DNA of 53,456 nt from positions 1 to 53,456 of the forward strand of contig SVLH01000010.1 of the NCBI GenBank assembly GCA_015068025.1, read 5' to 3'. The translations under genes and the position numbers were made by a program. This document shows, piece by piece, positions 42,106 to 49,409 of the stretch (within the stretch, counting starts at the first letter, position 1; each line of letters opens with the position of its first letter). The notes under the pieces are model-generated. The model made no database searches. It was given only the letters and a program-made list of their open reading frames with translations, and was not told where the DNA came from. The stretch is from Oscillospiraceae bacterium. GTDB taxonomy: Bacteria; Bacillota; Clostridia; Oscillospirales; Oscillospiraceae.

Positions 42106-43238
42106 ACAGAGCCCTCCTCCAGATTCTTCATCGCCCGCCGGAACTGCTGTTCACAGGCGTAGGCCGCAGGGGGGATGGAGACGTTCCGCTCCTCCAGCAG
42201 ACGAAGCGTTTCATCATAGAGATGATTGCCCCGGTTCGCCAGGACAAAGCCCATACGCTGGGGAAGCGCCTTTTCGTAGGCGGCAAGGTCGAATACTGCC
42301 TCGTAACGCCCAAGCGCGCCCAGGGCGTACAGGGTCGTCATATCGCGGGCACACTTTTTGCAGTGTCCGCAGTTTTTCTCCCCCACGCGTCCGTAGACGC
42401 AGGGATGCAGCCATCGCCAGGACGGCGGCCATTCCGCCAGCGCCGCCAGTTTCTGCGATCTCTGAACCTGAGAACCGGAGAGGTAGATGGCCAGTGATTC
42501 CGTCTGGGCACAGTGCACCGTCAGCAGATCGTAGGTGGCGCTGTTGTGCAGATCAAATGTAAACTGGGCAACATCGTGCCCGGAGGAAAGCAGATACACG
42601 GAAAACAGGCTTTGCAGCGCCATGGCACCCGCCAGATTCCGGAAGCTGTACACATCCAGAAACCGCTCCGGCAGCGCCTCGGGCAGGTTGGAATCCAGCG
42701 CCACCAGCTCCAGCCCGTTTTCTGCCGCAAAGCGGCGGGCGTTGTCACAGGAGCGGCGGAAATTCATACGGAAGGCCGCCCCCTCAAACACGCCGACATC
42801 GAACAGCGCCAGATGGGTCAGGGGATACGCGCTTTCCTTCCCGTGGGTCATGACGGAATACAAACTGTCCACCCCGCCGGAAAAACCGGTGCCCACAGCG
42901 CCCCTGTTTCTGACACGCTCCGCCGCAAGGGGCGCACGGACGGAAACAGGCCGGTACAGCGTCTCTGCCGCCGCCAGAGATGGGATGAGGTATCCCTCCA
43001 GCTGATAGTGCAGCCGCTCGGACATGGCCGTGACACACGCAATGTCCTGCCCGCTGCGCATGGCCATGGGCAGCAGCGCCATCACGAAGGCATCGCTGCG
43101 TTCGGCGCAGAGATATGCCTCCTGTGCTGTCTCCACCCCAAACCAAAGAGTCGTGCCCCGTCCGTTTACCGAAACGTCGGCACACAGGCGGGTTTGTTCT
43201 TCCACGCGCTGCAGATAGAGTTTTCCGATCTCAATCAT
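42102..43238 (-). CDS. QueC-like PP-loop enzyme, copy 1 (motif SGGVDS)
   Basis: A 378-residue protein with the canonical PP-loop, GTGFSGGVDSLYSVM (120-125), so the most likely to keep ordinary ATP-pyrophosphatase chemistry. The N-terminal domain has LWFGVETAQEAYLCAERSDA and LHYQLEGYLIPSLA. The Cys cluster is HPCVYGRVGEKNCGHCKKC (C-x9-C-x2-C-x2-C). The ATG at 43238 overlaps the end of the glycosyltransferase gene and is chosen for GAGAGTAAAG upstream; the frame is open to 43274. Confidence 0.86.
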   Translation of the reverse strand: MIEIGKLYLQRVEEQTRLCADVSVNGRGTTLWFGVETAQEAYLCAERSDAFVMALLPMAMRSGQDIACVTAMSERLHYQLEGYLIPSLAAAETLYRPVSVRAPLAAERVRNRGAVGTGFSGGVDSLYSVMTHGKESAYPLTHLALFDVGVFEGAAFRMNFRRSCDNARRFAAENGLELVALDSNLPEALPERFLDVYSFRNLAGAMALQSLFSVYLLSSGHDVAQFTFDLHNSATYDLLTVHCAQTESLAIYLSGSQVQRSQKLAALAEWPPSWRWLHPCVYGRVGEKNCGHCKKCARDMTTLYALGALGRYEAVFDLAAYEKALPQRMGFVLANRGNHLYDETLRLLEERNVSIPPAAYACEQQFRRAMKNLEEGSV

Positions 43239-43923
43239 GCTCTTTACTCTCTTTTCTCTGTTGGCGGATGGCATCTGCCATCAGCGCCATGACGTTCTCT
43301 CTCCCGACCTTCCGATGGGTGAGAGAAATATTGTCGTTGTGAATCCGGCGCAGGTACAGCGGTTCCTGAATGCAGTGCTTCATATGAATCCCCGCCGTCC
43401 AGAGCCGCGTGATCCAGTAGGTATCCTCCCCGTATGCCAGATCCTCCCGGAAGATGCCGCATGTTTCAAACACCTCTTTGCGGACACAGCAGGCAGGCAG
43501 ACAATACTCGACCTTTGCATTGAGCAGCTGCCGCTGCCGTTCGGTCATGGCCGCCTCCGGCCCGTCAAAGAAGTTTTTTACAAGGCTAAACACCACCTGA
43601 CAGTCCGGACAGGCATCCAGATAGGCCACCTGCTTTTCCAGCTTGTCCGGCGTCCACAGATCATCTGCATCCAGAAAGGCAATGACCTCGCCCCGCGCCT
43701 GCGCAATCGCCAGATTGCGGGTGGCGGAGATTCCGCTGTGTTCTTTGCGGATATACCGCACTTCCGGCCGGGCGGCGGCCACCGCCGCCGTATCATCCTC
43801 GGACCCGTCATCCACAACGATGACCTCAAAATCCCGATACGTCTGGGCAAATACGCTGTCCAGCGCCTGTCCCAGAAAGGCCGCGCTGTTGTAGGCGGGA
43901 ATGAGGACGGAGACCCGGGGCAT
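43231..43923 (-). CDS. Family 2 glycosyltransferase (first in the operon)
   Basis: A 230-residue GT2 enzyme: VSVLIPAYNSAAFLGQALDS, FEVIVVDDGSEDDTAAVAAA, GISATRNLAIAQARGEVIAF and LDADDLWTPDKLEKQVAYL. GEDTYWITRLWTAGI contains the E-D motif of the catalytic-base region. The ATG at 43923 overlaps the PqqD-like stop (TGATG); a GTG just before it is an alternative. No membrane segment is seen. Confidence 0.92.
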   Translation of the reverse strand: MPRVSVLIPAYNSAAFLGQALDSVFAQTYRDFEVIVVDDGSEDDTAAVAAARPEVRYIRKEHSGISATRNLAIAQARGEVIAFLDADDLWTPDKLEKQVAYLDACPDCQVVFSLVKNFFDGPEAAMTERQRQLLNAKVEYCLPACCVRKEVFETCGIFREDLAYGEDTYWITRLWTAGIHMKHCIQEPLYLRRIHNDNISLTHRKVGRENVMALMADAIRQQRKESKEHD

Positions 43924-44339
43924 CACTGCTCATTCAGGATGGGCCAGCCCATCTCCACATCCACATCGTGAACGGGATCGGCCAGGATCAGATCCTGCAC
44001 CTCGGAGAACTCATCCACAGAGAGAACAAAGCCGTCCTGCAGGGAGGCAGCGCCGATCTCGGGCATCGCTGCCGCGCCGCCCTCTGCTGCCACGATGATC
44101 TCCTTTTCCAGCAGGGCGGCAATGAAGGCATCCAGCTGCTCCGCCATGTCTGCAGGGCAATCGGGCAGCGCCTGCACCGCAGTGAGGATCTGTGCGGGTT
44201 CGGCGCCGGCCACCAGCGCGTCCAGCACCGCGGAGCCGAGGCTGCTGGTGCCGTAATACATACCGGTGGTAAAATTGATTACGATGGCCTGACCTTCTGC
44301 CATGTCATAAAACATCTTCTGTTCATTCAGCTTGTACAT
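43923..44339 (-). CDS. PqqD-like peptide-recognition protein with acidic C-terminal tail
   Basis: A 138-residue protein. Residues 1-85 fit the PqqD/RRE winged helix (YDMAEGQAIVINFTTGMYYG, TSSLGSAVLDALVAGAEPAQ, DMAEQLDAFIAALLEKEIIV). A Gly/Ala linker (AAEGGAAAMPEIGAA) leads to a tail of about 40 residues with SVDEFSEVQDLILADPVHDV and a final MGWPILNEQ. A similar D-P-[IV]-H-[ED]-V-D...GWP tail is, to my recollection, shared by other PqqD proteins in tailoring clusters. RRE domains bind leader peptides. The ATG at 44339 is preferred by spacing to AGGAG; another at 44345 overlaps the kinase stop. Confidence 0.82.
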   Translation of the reverse strand: MYKLNEQKMFYDMAEGQAIVINFTTGMYYGTSSLGSAVLDALVAGAEPAQILTAVQALPDCPADMAEQLDAFIAALLEKEIIVAAEGGAAAMPEIGAASLQDGFVLSVDEFSEVQDLILADPVHDVDVEMGWPILNEQ

Positions 44340-44341
44340 AC

Positions 44342-45376
44342 TCATAACTCCTTTTCAATAAACCTGCGCAAAGCCGCAGGATTTTTTTTAAGATCTCTGC
44401 TCATCCGCATTTCATAAACCGGCAGTCCGGAGAGCCGCTGCGCCATTTGCCGCACCAGCGCAGCGTCCCGGTTGCGGCTGACCTGTATCGCGCTGGTGTG
44501 GAGCATCTGCACCATAGCCGCCCCCGGCGCTATGGGGCGAATGGCCGGCTCTCCGTCATCCGGTCCGATCACCGGCATCACAACCGCACCGATCTCCAAT
44601 TCCGGTGCAAAGCGTTCTCCCGGGATAAAGAACTGCAGTTTTCCGTTGCACCACTCCGCGTCGGGCGGAACGCTGGGCTCACCCAGAGACGGAAGGCGGG
44701 CATACATATCGGGATTGACCGCCACCGTGGTATAAATCGGCATGGCCCGCAGCGACCCCGAAGCGGAAATCAATGTATAGTCATCGGACACAAAGTCCAT
44801 CCCCTCGGTCATGCAGGATACGGAGAAGGTGGACTTTCCGCTGCCGCCCCGGCCCACGACCAGAACGCCCTTTCCGCCCGCACCCACCGCGGCCGCGTGC
44901 AGCAAAATCAAATCGCTTTCACTGGCCCAGCGGGAAACCAATCCCACCAGCGTGTGTCCGTAGACGGCGTAATCCACCGTGTCCGGCTTCTGTCTGGTGA
45001 AATAAAAGTGTCTGCGCACAGTATCGACGCCGTACATCTGCGCCTCACTGACCTTCAGGAGGCCGGTGTCATCCCGGCTCTCCCAGACACCGGGACGCTG
45101 CGTCATCTCTTCCGGCAGGATCTCGGTACTGACACCGTACCAGTAGAAGAACACGGCGTCCGGCGTGCCTGCCTCCTGCACCACATGACTCTGCACGCTT
45201 CGCATGGCGGCATCCCGCATGTCCCGATCTTCAAAGCACAATTCCAGCAGCCGGCCGCAGACTCTGATGCGGAAGGTTTCCCAGACGATGGGTCTTCTCG
45301 CAAGTCTCCGGTCCAGCGCCTGAAAAACCTGTGTCAGAGGAACCTTTTCCCCTGCCCGGTTTGTTATTTTCTCCAT
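44342..45376 (-). CDS. HPr-kinase-like protein
   Basis: A 344-residue protein of the HPrK C-terminal fold. The P-loop is VVGRGGSGKSTFSVSCM (175-183), preceded by ILLHAAAVGA with the conserved His160 and followed by FVSDDYTLI (Asp198-Asp199), as in HPrK. The N-terminal ~150 residues differ from true HprK. Such kinases accompany Firmicute lasso-peptide genes, where PadeK phosphorylates a C-terminal Ser; no HPr is near. The ATG at 45376 has CGGAGGAT upstream. It is the first gene of the eleven-gene operon. Confidence 0.85.
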   Translation of the reverse strand: MEKITNRAGEKVPLTQVFQALDRRLARRPIVWETFRIRVCGRLLELCFEDRDMRDAAMRSVQSHVVQEAGTPDAVFFYWYGVSTEILPEEMTQRPGVWESRDDTGLLKVSEAQMYGVDTVRRHFYFTRQKPDTVDYAVYGHTLVGLVSRWASESDLILLHAAAVGAGGKGVLVVGRGGSGKSTFSVSCMTEGMDFVSDDYTLISASGSLRAMPIYTTVAVNPDMYARLPSLGEPSVPPDAEWCNGKLQFFIPGERFAPELEIGAVVMPVIGPDDGEPAIRPIAPGAAMVQMLHTSAIQVSRNRDAALVRQMAQRLSGLPVYEMRMSRDLKKNPAALRRFIEKEL

Positions 45377-45404
45377 TGGATAAATCCTCCGCTTATGGTA
45401 CAAT
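45376..45404 (+). promoter_or_regulatory. Candidate promoter for the 45525 gene, overlapping the divergent start codon
   Basis: TTGGAT (45376-45381), a 17-base spacer and TACAAT (45399-45404) face rightward. The -35 lies over the start codon of the HPrK-like gene, so the two transcripts would interfere. Confidence 0.5.
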
Positions 45405-45417
45405 AAGCTATCAGCTC

Positions 45418-45439
45418 CCGTGCGGCGGCGCCGCACGGA
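45418..45439. other. Perfect GC hairpin in the divergent intergenic region
   Basis: CCGTGCGGC, GGC, GCCGCACGG forms a nine-pair stem with a three-base loop in the 148 bases between the HPrK-like gene and the 45525 gene. It lies in the leader of both transcripts and lacks a T-run, so it is not a plain terminator. It may be a protein or RNA-structure control site. Confidence 0.6.
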
Positions 45440-45524
45440 CCTCTTCAAAGGGGTTTGTGTCTGTCCCGGCAACGCACAATGCAAGCTCCCCCCCCACTTC
45501 TATTTTCCGAAAAGAGGTATGCAC

Positions 45525-46562
45525 ATGAACCGCTACAACGAACGGTTGTCCACGCTTTGCAGCATCGGCCCCACGGTTCGGGCGCTGCTGAAGGGCTGCT
45601 GCTCCGGTCTCGCCGACGGAGCCGGCCCGGCAGCCGTTTTGTCCGCCATGGATCTTGAGCGGCTCCCGCCCCAGATCTCCGGCATTCTCGCTCTGGAGGC
45701 CGCTGCCGCCGATTATGCCGGCGTCCCCGCGGGTGCGATCCCCCGCCTGCGGGGCATCGTGAAGTACGCCCACACGCTGTACGCCGGCATGACGGCCGGG
45801 CTGTGCGCACTGGGGCAGTTGTGCAACAACGCCTCCCTCCCCGTGCTGCTGCCGGATTCCACCGCGATCCGTTTCGGCTATTCCATCCCGCTTCGCCAGC
45901 ACACATGGACCGCGGAACTCTCCGTTCCCGCCGAACATTATGCGCATTTTCTCTCTCTCGCCCGGGAAGCGGGCTGCTGCGTGACAGCCACCCGTTTCGG
46001 CGCCACCATCAAACGGCAGAATACAGAAGCCGTCCTGATCCGCAAAAACACCTCCGCAAAGGCATTTCTGTGGGAGGGCGCAGAGCCCGTCCGCATCGGC
46101 GGCACAGACTTTCTCCGCCCTGAAAAAAATCGGCTGCTGGTCAGTCTGCTGGAGGACGGATTTCTCCTTCTGCGCAGCGCAAATCCCGGAAGCCGGCTGG
46201 TCAGCTGGACGCTGGACATGCACGCCGCTTCCTCCGGCGCCGACTGGAAAACTGTCGCCGCCCTTGCAGCCGGGCGAGGCAGCGCCCGTCAGCTCCGCGT
46301 GATGCTGGAGGTCTACCAGACCCTTTCCCTGCAGCCGCTGGGCGAAGACGTGCTGTCCTTCTTCCCTTCCCGGCAGGAAACAGAATCCCTCGTGCAGCTC
46401 CTGGAGGCCAGCCGCACCGCCCTTGAGCGGAAGCACCGCATCCGGCGGCACTGGTACATTGCCCGGCTTGAAAGCGCGGACAACTCCGCCGCAAAAGCGC
46501 TTCCCCTGTTTTGCAGAGGAATCCTCCGCACCCTTTGGCTCCGCCTTACTCCAGTTCGCTGA
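45525..46562 (+). CDS. Divergent nucleotidyltransferase-like protein, probable loss of catalytic site
   Basis: A 345-residue protein on the strand opposite to the rest of the locus. Its overall plan (helical N-terminus, a central alpha/beta region LPVLLPDSTAIRFGYSIPLR, then HTWTAELSVPAEHYAHFLSL, then DGFLLLRSANPGSRLVSWTL) resembles the NTP_transf_5 protein next door. Where that has K-G-A-V-M and G-D-A-D-V-L-I, this has P-D-S-T-A and T-W-T-A-E-L-S-V, lacking the D-x-D metal pair. The similarity is weak and by eye. GC3 bias is high, so it is a real gene. AAAGAGG precedes the ATG at 45525; an ATG at 45519 is an alternative. Its last 17 bases overlap the convergent gene. Confidence 0.65.
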   Translation: MNRYNERLSTLCSIGPTVRALLKGCCSGLADGAGPAAVLSAMDLERLPPQISGILALEAAAADYAGVPAGAIPRLRGIVKYAHTLYAGMTAGLCALGQLCNNASLPVLLPDSTAIRFGYSIPLRQHTWTAELSVPAEHYAHFLSLAREAGCCVTATRFGATIKRQNTEAVLIRKNTSAKAFLWEGAEPVRIGGTDFLRPEKNRLLVSLLEDGFLLLRSANPGSRLVSWTLDMHAASSGADWKTVAALAAGRGSARQLRVMLEVYQTLSLQPLGEDVLSFFPSRQETESLVQLLEASRTALERKHRIRRHWYIARLESADNSAAKALPLFCRGILRTLWLRLTPVR

Positions 46563-47790
46563 TGTCCAGCCCGATCCCCCGAAGCTGCTCCTGATAGGCG
46601 GTCAGCTTTTCCTCGTCCGTCTCCAGCATCAGCCTGGAGGATTCGATCGCCCGGTCTCTCCGCTCCGGATGGGTGGCGATCTCCCAGCCCCGCACCGCCC
46701 AGAACACCGGCAGCAAAACAGGTGCTTTCTGCAACGCAGGATAGCGATGCTTCAAATAGGATGCCGGTGGGAACACACGCCAGAAAAACCACCGCAGCTT
46801 CTTCCGCAGCATGGAGCTTTCCCCGTCGGAGATCCGGATGGCAGCGGACACCACATCAGACTGTTCCTTGCCGTAAATGCCGCCGCGCAGCGCCGTTACG
46901 GTGATCTGCTCGGCAACAGCGCTGAACGGCGCGCCGCGGAACCAGCAGTCCAGCAGCTGCAGGATGTTCCGATAGAATGCCAACAGCCGCAGTTTTTCAA
47001 GTTCCTGCTCCATGTAGGCTTGATCCATGTTGGGATGCGCTCTGTAAAATACATAGAAATCGCAGATGCTCTTTACGGGAGCCACACCTCCCCGATAATG
47101 TCTGACAAAGTGTATCAGCATGAAAATAAAGTGATCCTCCGGCCGCATGTGATGCAAAGAACCGGAGGGTCCTTTTTCTGCCAGCCGCCAGCCATCCCGA
47201 TAATAGTCATAATAAAGATTTTCTTCCGGTTTCGACAGGCATCTGTGCACATCGATCCTCAGCCCGTCGCAGCTCCACTGGCACTCATACCCGCAGTCTC
47301 CATCGTTATTCCAGCCGTTTTCAGTCAGCACACGCCGGATTTCGGGATACTGTTCTTCCCGGATCAACACATCCGCATCGCCCATAACGCGCAGTTCCGG
47401 CTGGGGATACAGCGGCTTCATGACCGCGCCTTTCACAAAAAGAAGATCCAGACCATGCGCATCAAACAAGGCCGTCAGCTCCCCAATGCGCTGCATCTGC
47501 CTGCCGCTGACCAGAGCCTCCTGCCGGAAGACCGCGATCAGCCGGGAAAACGCTTTCCCCGTTTTCGGCACGCCGCAGCGCACGGCACCACGCAGCGCAA
47601 GCCCCGCCAGAGATTGGCGGCACAGCACCGGAAGTGCCTGTTCCAGATCGAATCCCTCCGGCAGCGCACACGCCTCGTCATTCAGCGCGCTTCGAAGCAG
47701 CGCGATCATTCCCAATGTCTGTTGATCCACTCTGTTTTCTCTCCCTCTGTCGGTTTCGGAAAAATACACCTTTGCCTCCGGGCCGCTCAT
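46546..47790 (-). CDS. Nucleotidyltransferase family protein (NTP_transf_5)
   Basis: A 414-residue protein. The N-terminal ~110 residues are helical. The catalytic core has LDLLFVKGAVMKPLYPQPEL (Lys120-Gly121) and VMGDADVLIREEQYPEIRRV, with Asp138 and Asp140 as metal ligands. LRIDVHRCLSKPEENLYYDY and MRPEDHFIFMLIHFVRHYRG follow, the usual order in this family. Family members occur in lasso-peptide and surface-glycan clusters and transfer nucleotide to peptide or sugar; the acceptor is unknown. Its ATG overlaps the YwaF-like gene stop (ATGA). Confidence 0.9.
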   Translation of the reverse strand: MSGPEAKVYFSETDRGRENRVDQQTLGMIALLRSALNDEACALPEGFDLEQALPVLCRQSLAGLALRGAVRCGVPKTGKAFSRLIAVFRQEALVSGRQMQRIGELTALFDAHGLDLLFVKGAVMKPLYPQPELRVMGDADVLIREEQYPEIRRVLTENGWNNDGDCGYECQWSCDGLRIDVHRCLSKPEENLYYDYYRDGWRLAEKGPSGSLHHMRPEDHFIFMLIHFVRHYRGGVAPVKSICDFYVFYRAHPNMDQAYMEQELEKLRLLAFYRNILQLLDCWFRGAPFSAVAEQITVTALRGGIYGKEQSDVVSAAIRISDGESSMLRKKLRWFFWRVFPPASYLKHRYPALQKAPVLLPVFWAVRGWEIATHPERRDRAIESSRLMLETDEEKLTAYQEQLRGIGLDISELE

Positions 47791-48563
47791 ACGGCCGCCG
47801 CTTCCTCTTCACGGCAGGCGGCCGTCCGCTTATCCTTGAAATACCAGGGCAGATAGGCCAGCACATACATCACCGCGATGATAAACGTCATCACCGCCAG
47901 CCGCAGCGCAAAATTGGCCGGCAGAATGTCCAGCACGGAGGGCGCCGCCTCCGGCCGCGCCATGTACAGGTAGTTGGCGCCCGGCAGCATGACATTGACG
48001 CCGTAGGCGATCACCGCCAGGATCACCAGCGCACAGAAAGACTTGATTGCTGCGCGCACTGTGGGGCGCATTCCGTGGACGAAGATCATGTAAAAAATGG
48101 CAACATAGCCCAGGGTATGCTCGGCCCAGAACTGATAATAGCGGAAGCGGGTAGGGCCGGCATAGGTGAGCGGCGTAGGGGTAATCAGCGCAAACAGAGA
48201 ACCGGACAGCAGCCAGAAATAAACGATATCGAACAGGGACTGCTTCTTCCCCACCAGCATATAACTGCAAAAAATCACAGCCCAGCCGCACACGGCGATG
48301 GGCAGATGATCCACCGGGTTGGGCTGCAGCACCGGCATGCCCACCAACCGCCAGTAGTAACTCATCTCCGAAACAATCAGCGCAAAGGCCAGCACATAGC
48401 GGATGTTCTCCTCATGGCGGCTTTGGCGCAGGGCATCCCGCTTGCGGTAAATCAGGAAGATCACCGCCAGCATCACCAGGATCGGCGCAAGATGCGCCGG
48501 TGTGAGGAGCGAAAACTCCGCCGTGTCACCCTGCCCGAAAAAGTATCGAAAAAAGTCTTTCAT
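47787..48563 (-). CDS. YwaF/TIGR02206-type membrane protein
   Basis: A 258-residue protein with about seven membrane helices: LLTPAHLAPILVMLAVIFLI, FALIVSEMSYYWRLVG, then LPIAVCGWAVIFCSYMLV (the L-P-L-x-x-C-x-x-A pattern), AEHTLGYVAIFYMIFVHGM, NVMLPGANYLYMARPE and NFALRLAVMTFIIAVMYVLA. H-x-x-x-Y in the fourth helix and the N-Y-x-Y-M region are family marks. The function is unknown. It is translationally coupled to the nucleotidyltransferase. Whether these two belong to the exporter operon's pathway is inference from position. Confidence 0.88.
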   Translation of the reverse strand: MKDFFRYFFGQGDTAEFSLLTPAHLAPILVMLAVIFLIYRKRDALRQSRHEENIRYVLAFALIVSEMSYYWRLVGMPVLQPNPVDHLPIAVCGWAVIFCSYMLVGKKQSLFDIVYFWLLSGSLFALITPTPLTYAGPTRFRYYQFWAEHTLGYVAIFYMIFVHGMRPTVRAAIKSFCALVILAVIAYGVNVMLPGANYLYMARPEAAPSVLDILPANFALRLAVMTFIIAVMYVLAYLPWYFKDKRTAACREEEAAAV

Positions 48564-48606
48564 ATCCGTGTCTTCCCATTCTCGTTTTTATGTCTTTAAT
48601 TAAATA

Positions 48607-48635
48607 ATTATATCATATACAGGCGGAATACGCAA
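48607..48635 (-). promoter_or_regulatory. Sigma-A promoter of ywaF-like/nucleotidyltransferase genes
   Basis: TTGCGT (48630-48635), a 17-base spacer and a perfect TATAAT (48607-48612) stand on the minus strand 44 bases before the start codon. Confidence 0.65.
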
Positions 48636-48679
48636 TCACTACGCAGTCCGAATCTCTCTGCGGTTCATGAAATTTTTGC

Positions 48680-48708
48680 TTGTAACACAGCTTCCGGCAT
48701 TGTACAAT
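48680..48708 (+). promoter_or_regulatory. Sigma-A promoter of the 48742 gene
   Basis: TTGTAA (48680-48685), a 17-base spacer and TACAAT (48703-48708) lie 33 bases before the start codon, divergent from the promoter at 48607. Confidence 0.65.
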
Positions 48709-48741
48709 ATTCTCATCCATTCCGCACACAACGGAGGCCGT

Positions 48742-49056
48742 ATGACGTTTACTTACACGCCGGAACTACTGGCATACATGAAACAGAAAAACCGCTCCAC
48801 CATCCTTGTGGAGCTGATCGAACTGAACAACACGGATCTGGAGATCACAGAACTGTCCATCCGTCTGGCGGATGCGCGGACGCGGGAGCGATTTGTGACC
48901 CAGAAACAGTACCGTGTGGTGGAAACCGAGGTCGGCGAAGTGCTGCTGCCCAAGTTCCCGCTGGATTACAGCGAGACTGTGGCGTTCGGTCTGCGGAAGT
49001 TCCTGTGTTTCCGCCAGATCACCTGCAAGGGCATCTCCGCGCCCAAGCCAATTTAA
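48742..49056 (+). CDS. Small protein, possibly HesB/IscA-like, unknown function
   Basis: A 104-residue protein. The pattern of an N-terminal helix (YTPELLAYMKQKNRSTILVE) followed by beta-strands (LEITELSIRLADA; VVETEVGEVLLPKFPL) and a final FGLRKFLCFRQITCKGISAP recalls HesB/IscA-like or CC/Se-motif proteins. Only two Cys are present, in C-F-R-Q-I-T-C, so the fold call is weak. GGAGG stands 4 bases before the ATG. It is the last gene before the tRNA-derived junction. Confidence 0.75.
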   Translation: MTFTYTPELLAYMKQKNRSTILVELIELNNTDLEITELSIRLADARTRERFVTQKQYRVVETEVGEVLLPKFPLDYSETVAFGLRKFLCFRQITCKGISAPKPI

Positions 49057-49068
49057 ACAAAACAGATA

Positions 49069-49100
49069 AAAGGCTGATGCCCTGTCGGGCATCAGCCTTT
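49069..49100. terminator. Intrinsic terminator between the 48742 gene and the tRNA remnant
   Basis: A fourteen-pair stem, AAAGGCTGATGCCC with GGGCATCAGCCTTT, lies 12 bases after the stop codon of the 48742 gene. It also lies just behind the CCA end of the tRNA remnant on the opposite strand, so it could end transcripts from both sides. Confidence 0.85.
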
Positions 49101-49101
49101 C

Positions 49102-49127
49102 TGGTGCGCCTGAAGGGACTCGAACCC
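49102..49127 (-). other. tRNA 3' end remnant (T-loop to CCA): probable attachment site
   Basis: On the minus strand GGG, TTCGAGT, CCC is a T-arm core, followed by TT, CAGGCGC, A and CCA. The 3' acceptor strand CAGGCGC has no partner GCGCCTG within the next 100 bases upstream, and the two bases before GGG do not complete the T-stem. No D-arm or anticodon arm is found. A bare 3' end is the usual trace left when an element integrates into a tRNA gene by site-specific recombination. The rest of the tRNA should be at the far end of the element, to the right of this window. Confidence 0.75.
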
Positions 49128-49376
49128 ACACGCTAAAAGCACGGGAACCTAAATCATATGAGAATTTCTTGCCACAGCCCGTGCTTTCCCGTAGCTCACC
49201 GTTAAAAAACCTTGATATATCAAGCGTTTGGAGCGTTTTAGGGACAGGGTGTTTTTCAAAGCGTTGCGGCACAAGGCTTGCGCTATATTTTGCCCCGATT
49301 TTAGAAAACTCGTTAGATAGGTCGATGGGGCACAAAGGCTCACCGCACCATATTTTTACCGTTTCATGTTACCACA

Positions 49377-49406
49377 ACGGGCTTGCTCCGGCAAGCCCGT
49401 TTTTCT
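49377..49406 (+). terminator. Intrinsic terminator in the element flank
   Basis: ACGGGCTTGC pairs with GCAAGCCCGT around TCCG and is followed by TTTTCTTTT. No gene ending here was identified. Confidence 0.75.
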
Positions 49407-49409
49407 TTT

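Noticed and set aside
34430-43923. A conventional capsule or O-antigen locus
   Set aside because: Glycosyltransferases and pyruvyl transferase fit, but flippase, polymerase, initiating transferase and chain-length genes are absent, and three PP-loop proteins plus PqqD are not explained.
42102-45376. A lasso-peptide cluster
   Set aside because: RRE, HPrK-like kinase and nearby nucleotidyltransferase fit, but there is no transglutaminase-like protease, no asparagine-synthetase cyclase and no precursor gene.
48766-49335. A minus-strand frame running through the tRNA remnant (WVRVPSGAP-like translation)
   Set aside because: That peptide is the well-known false translation of a tRNA 3' end; the rest is antisense to the 48742 gene and flank sequence.
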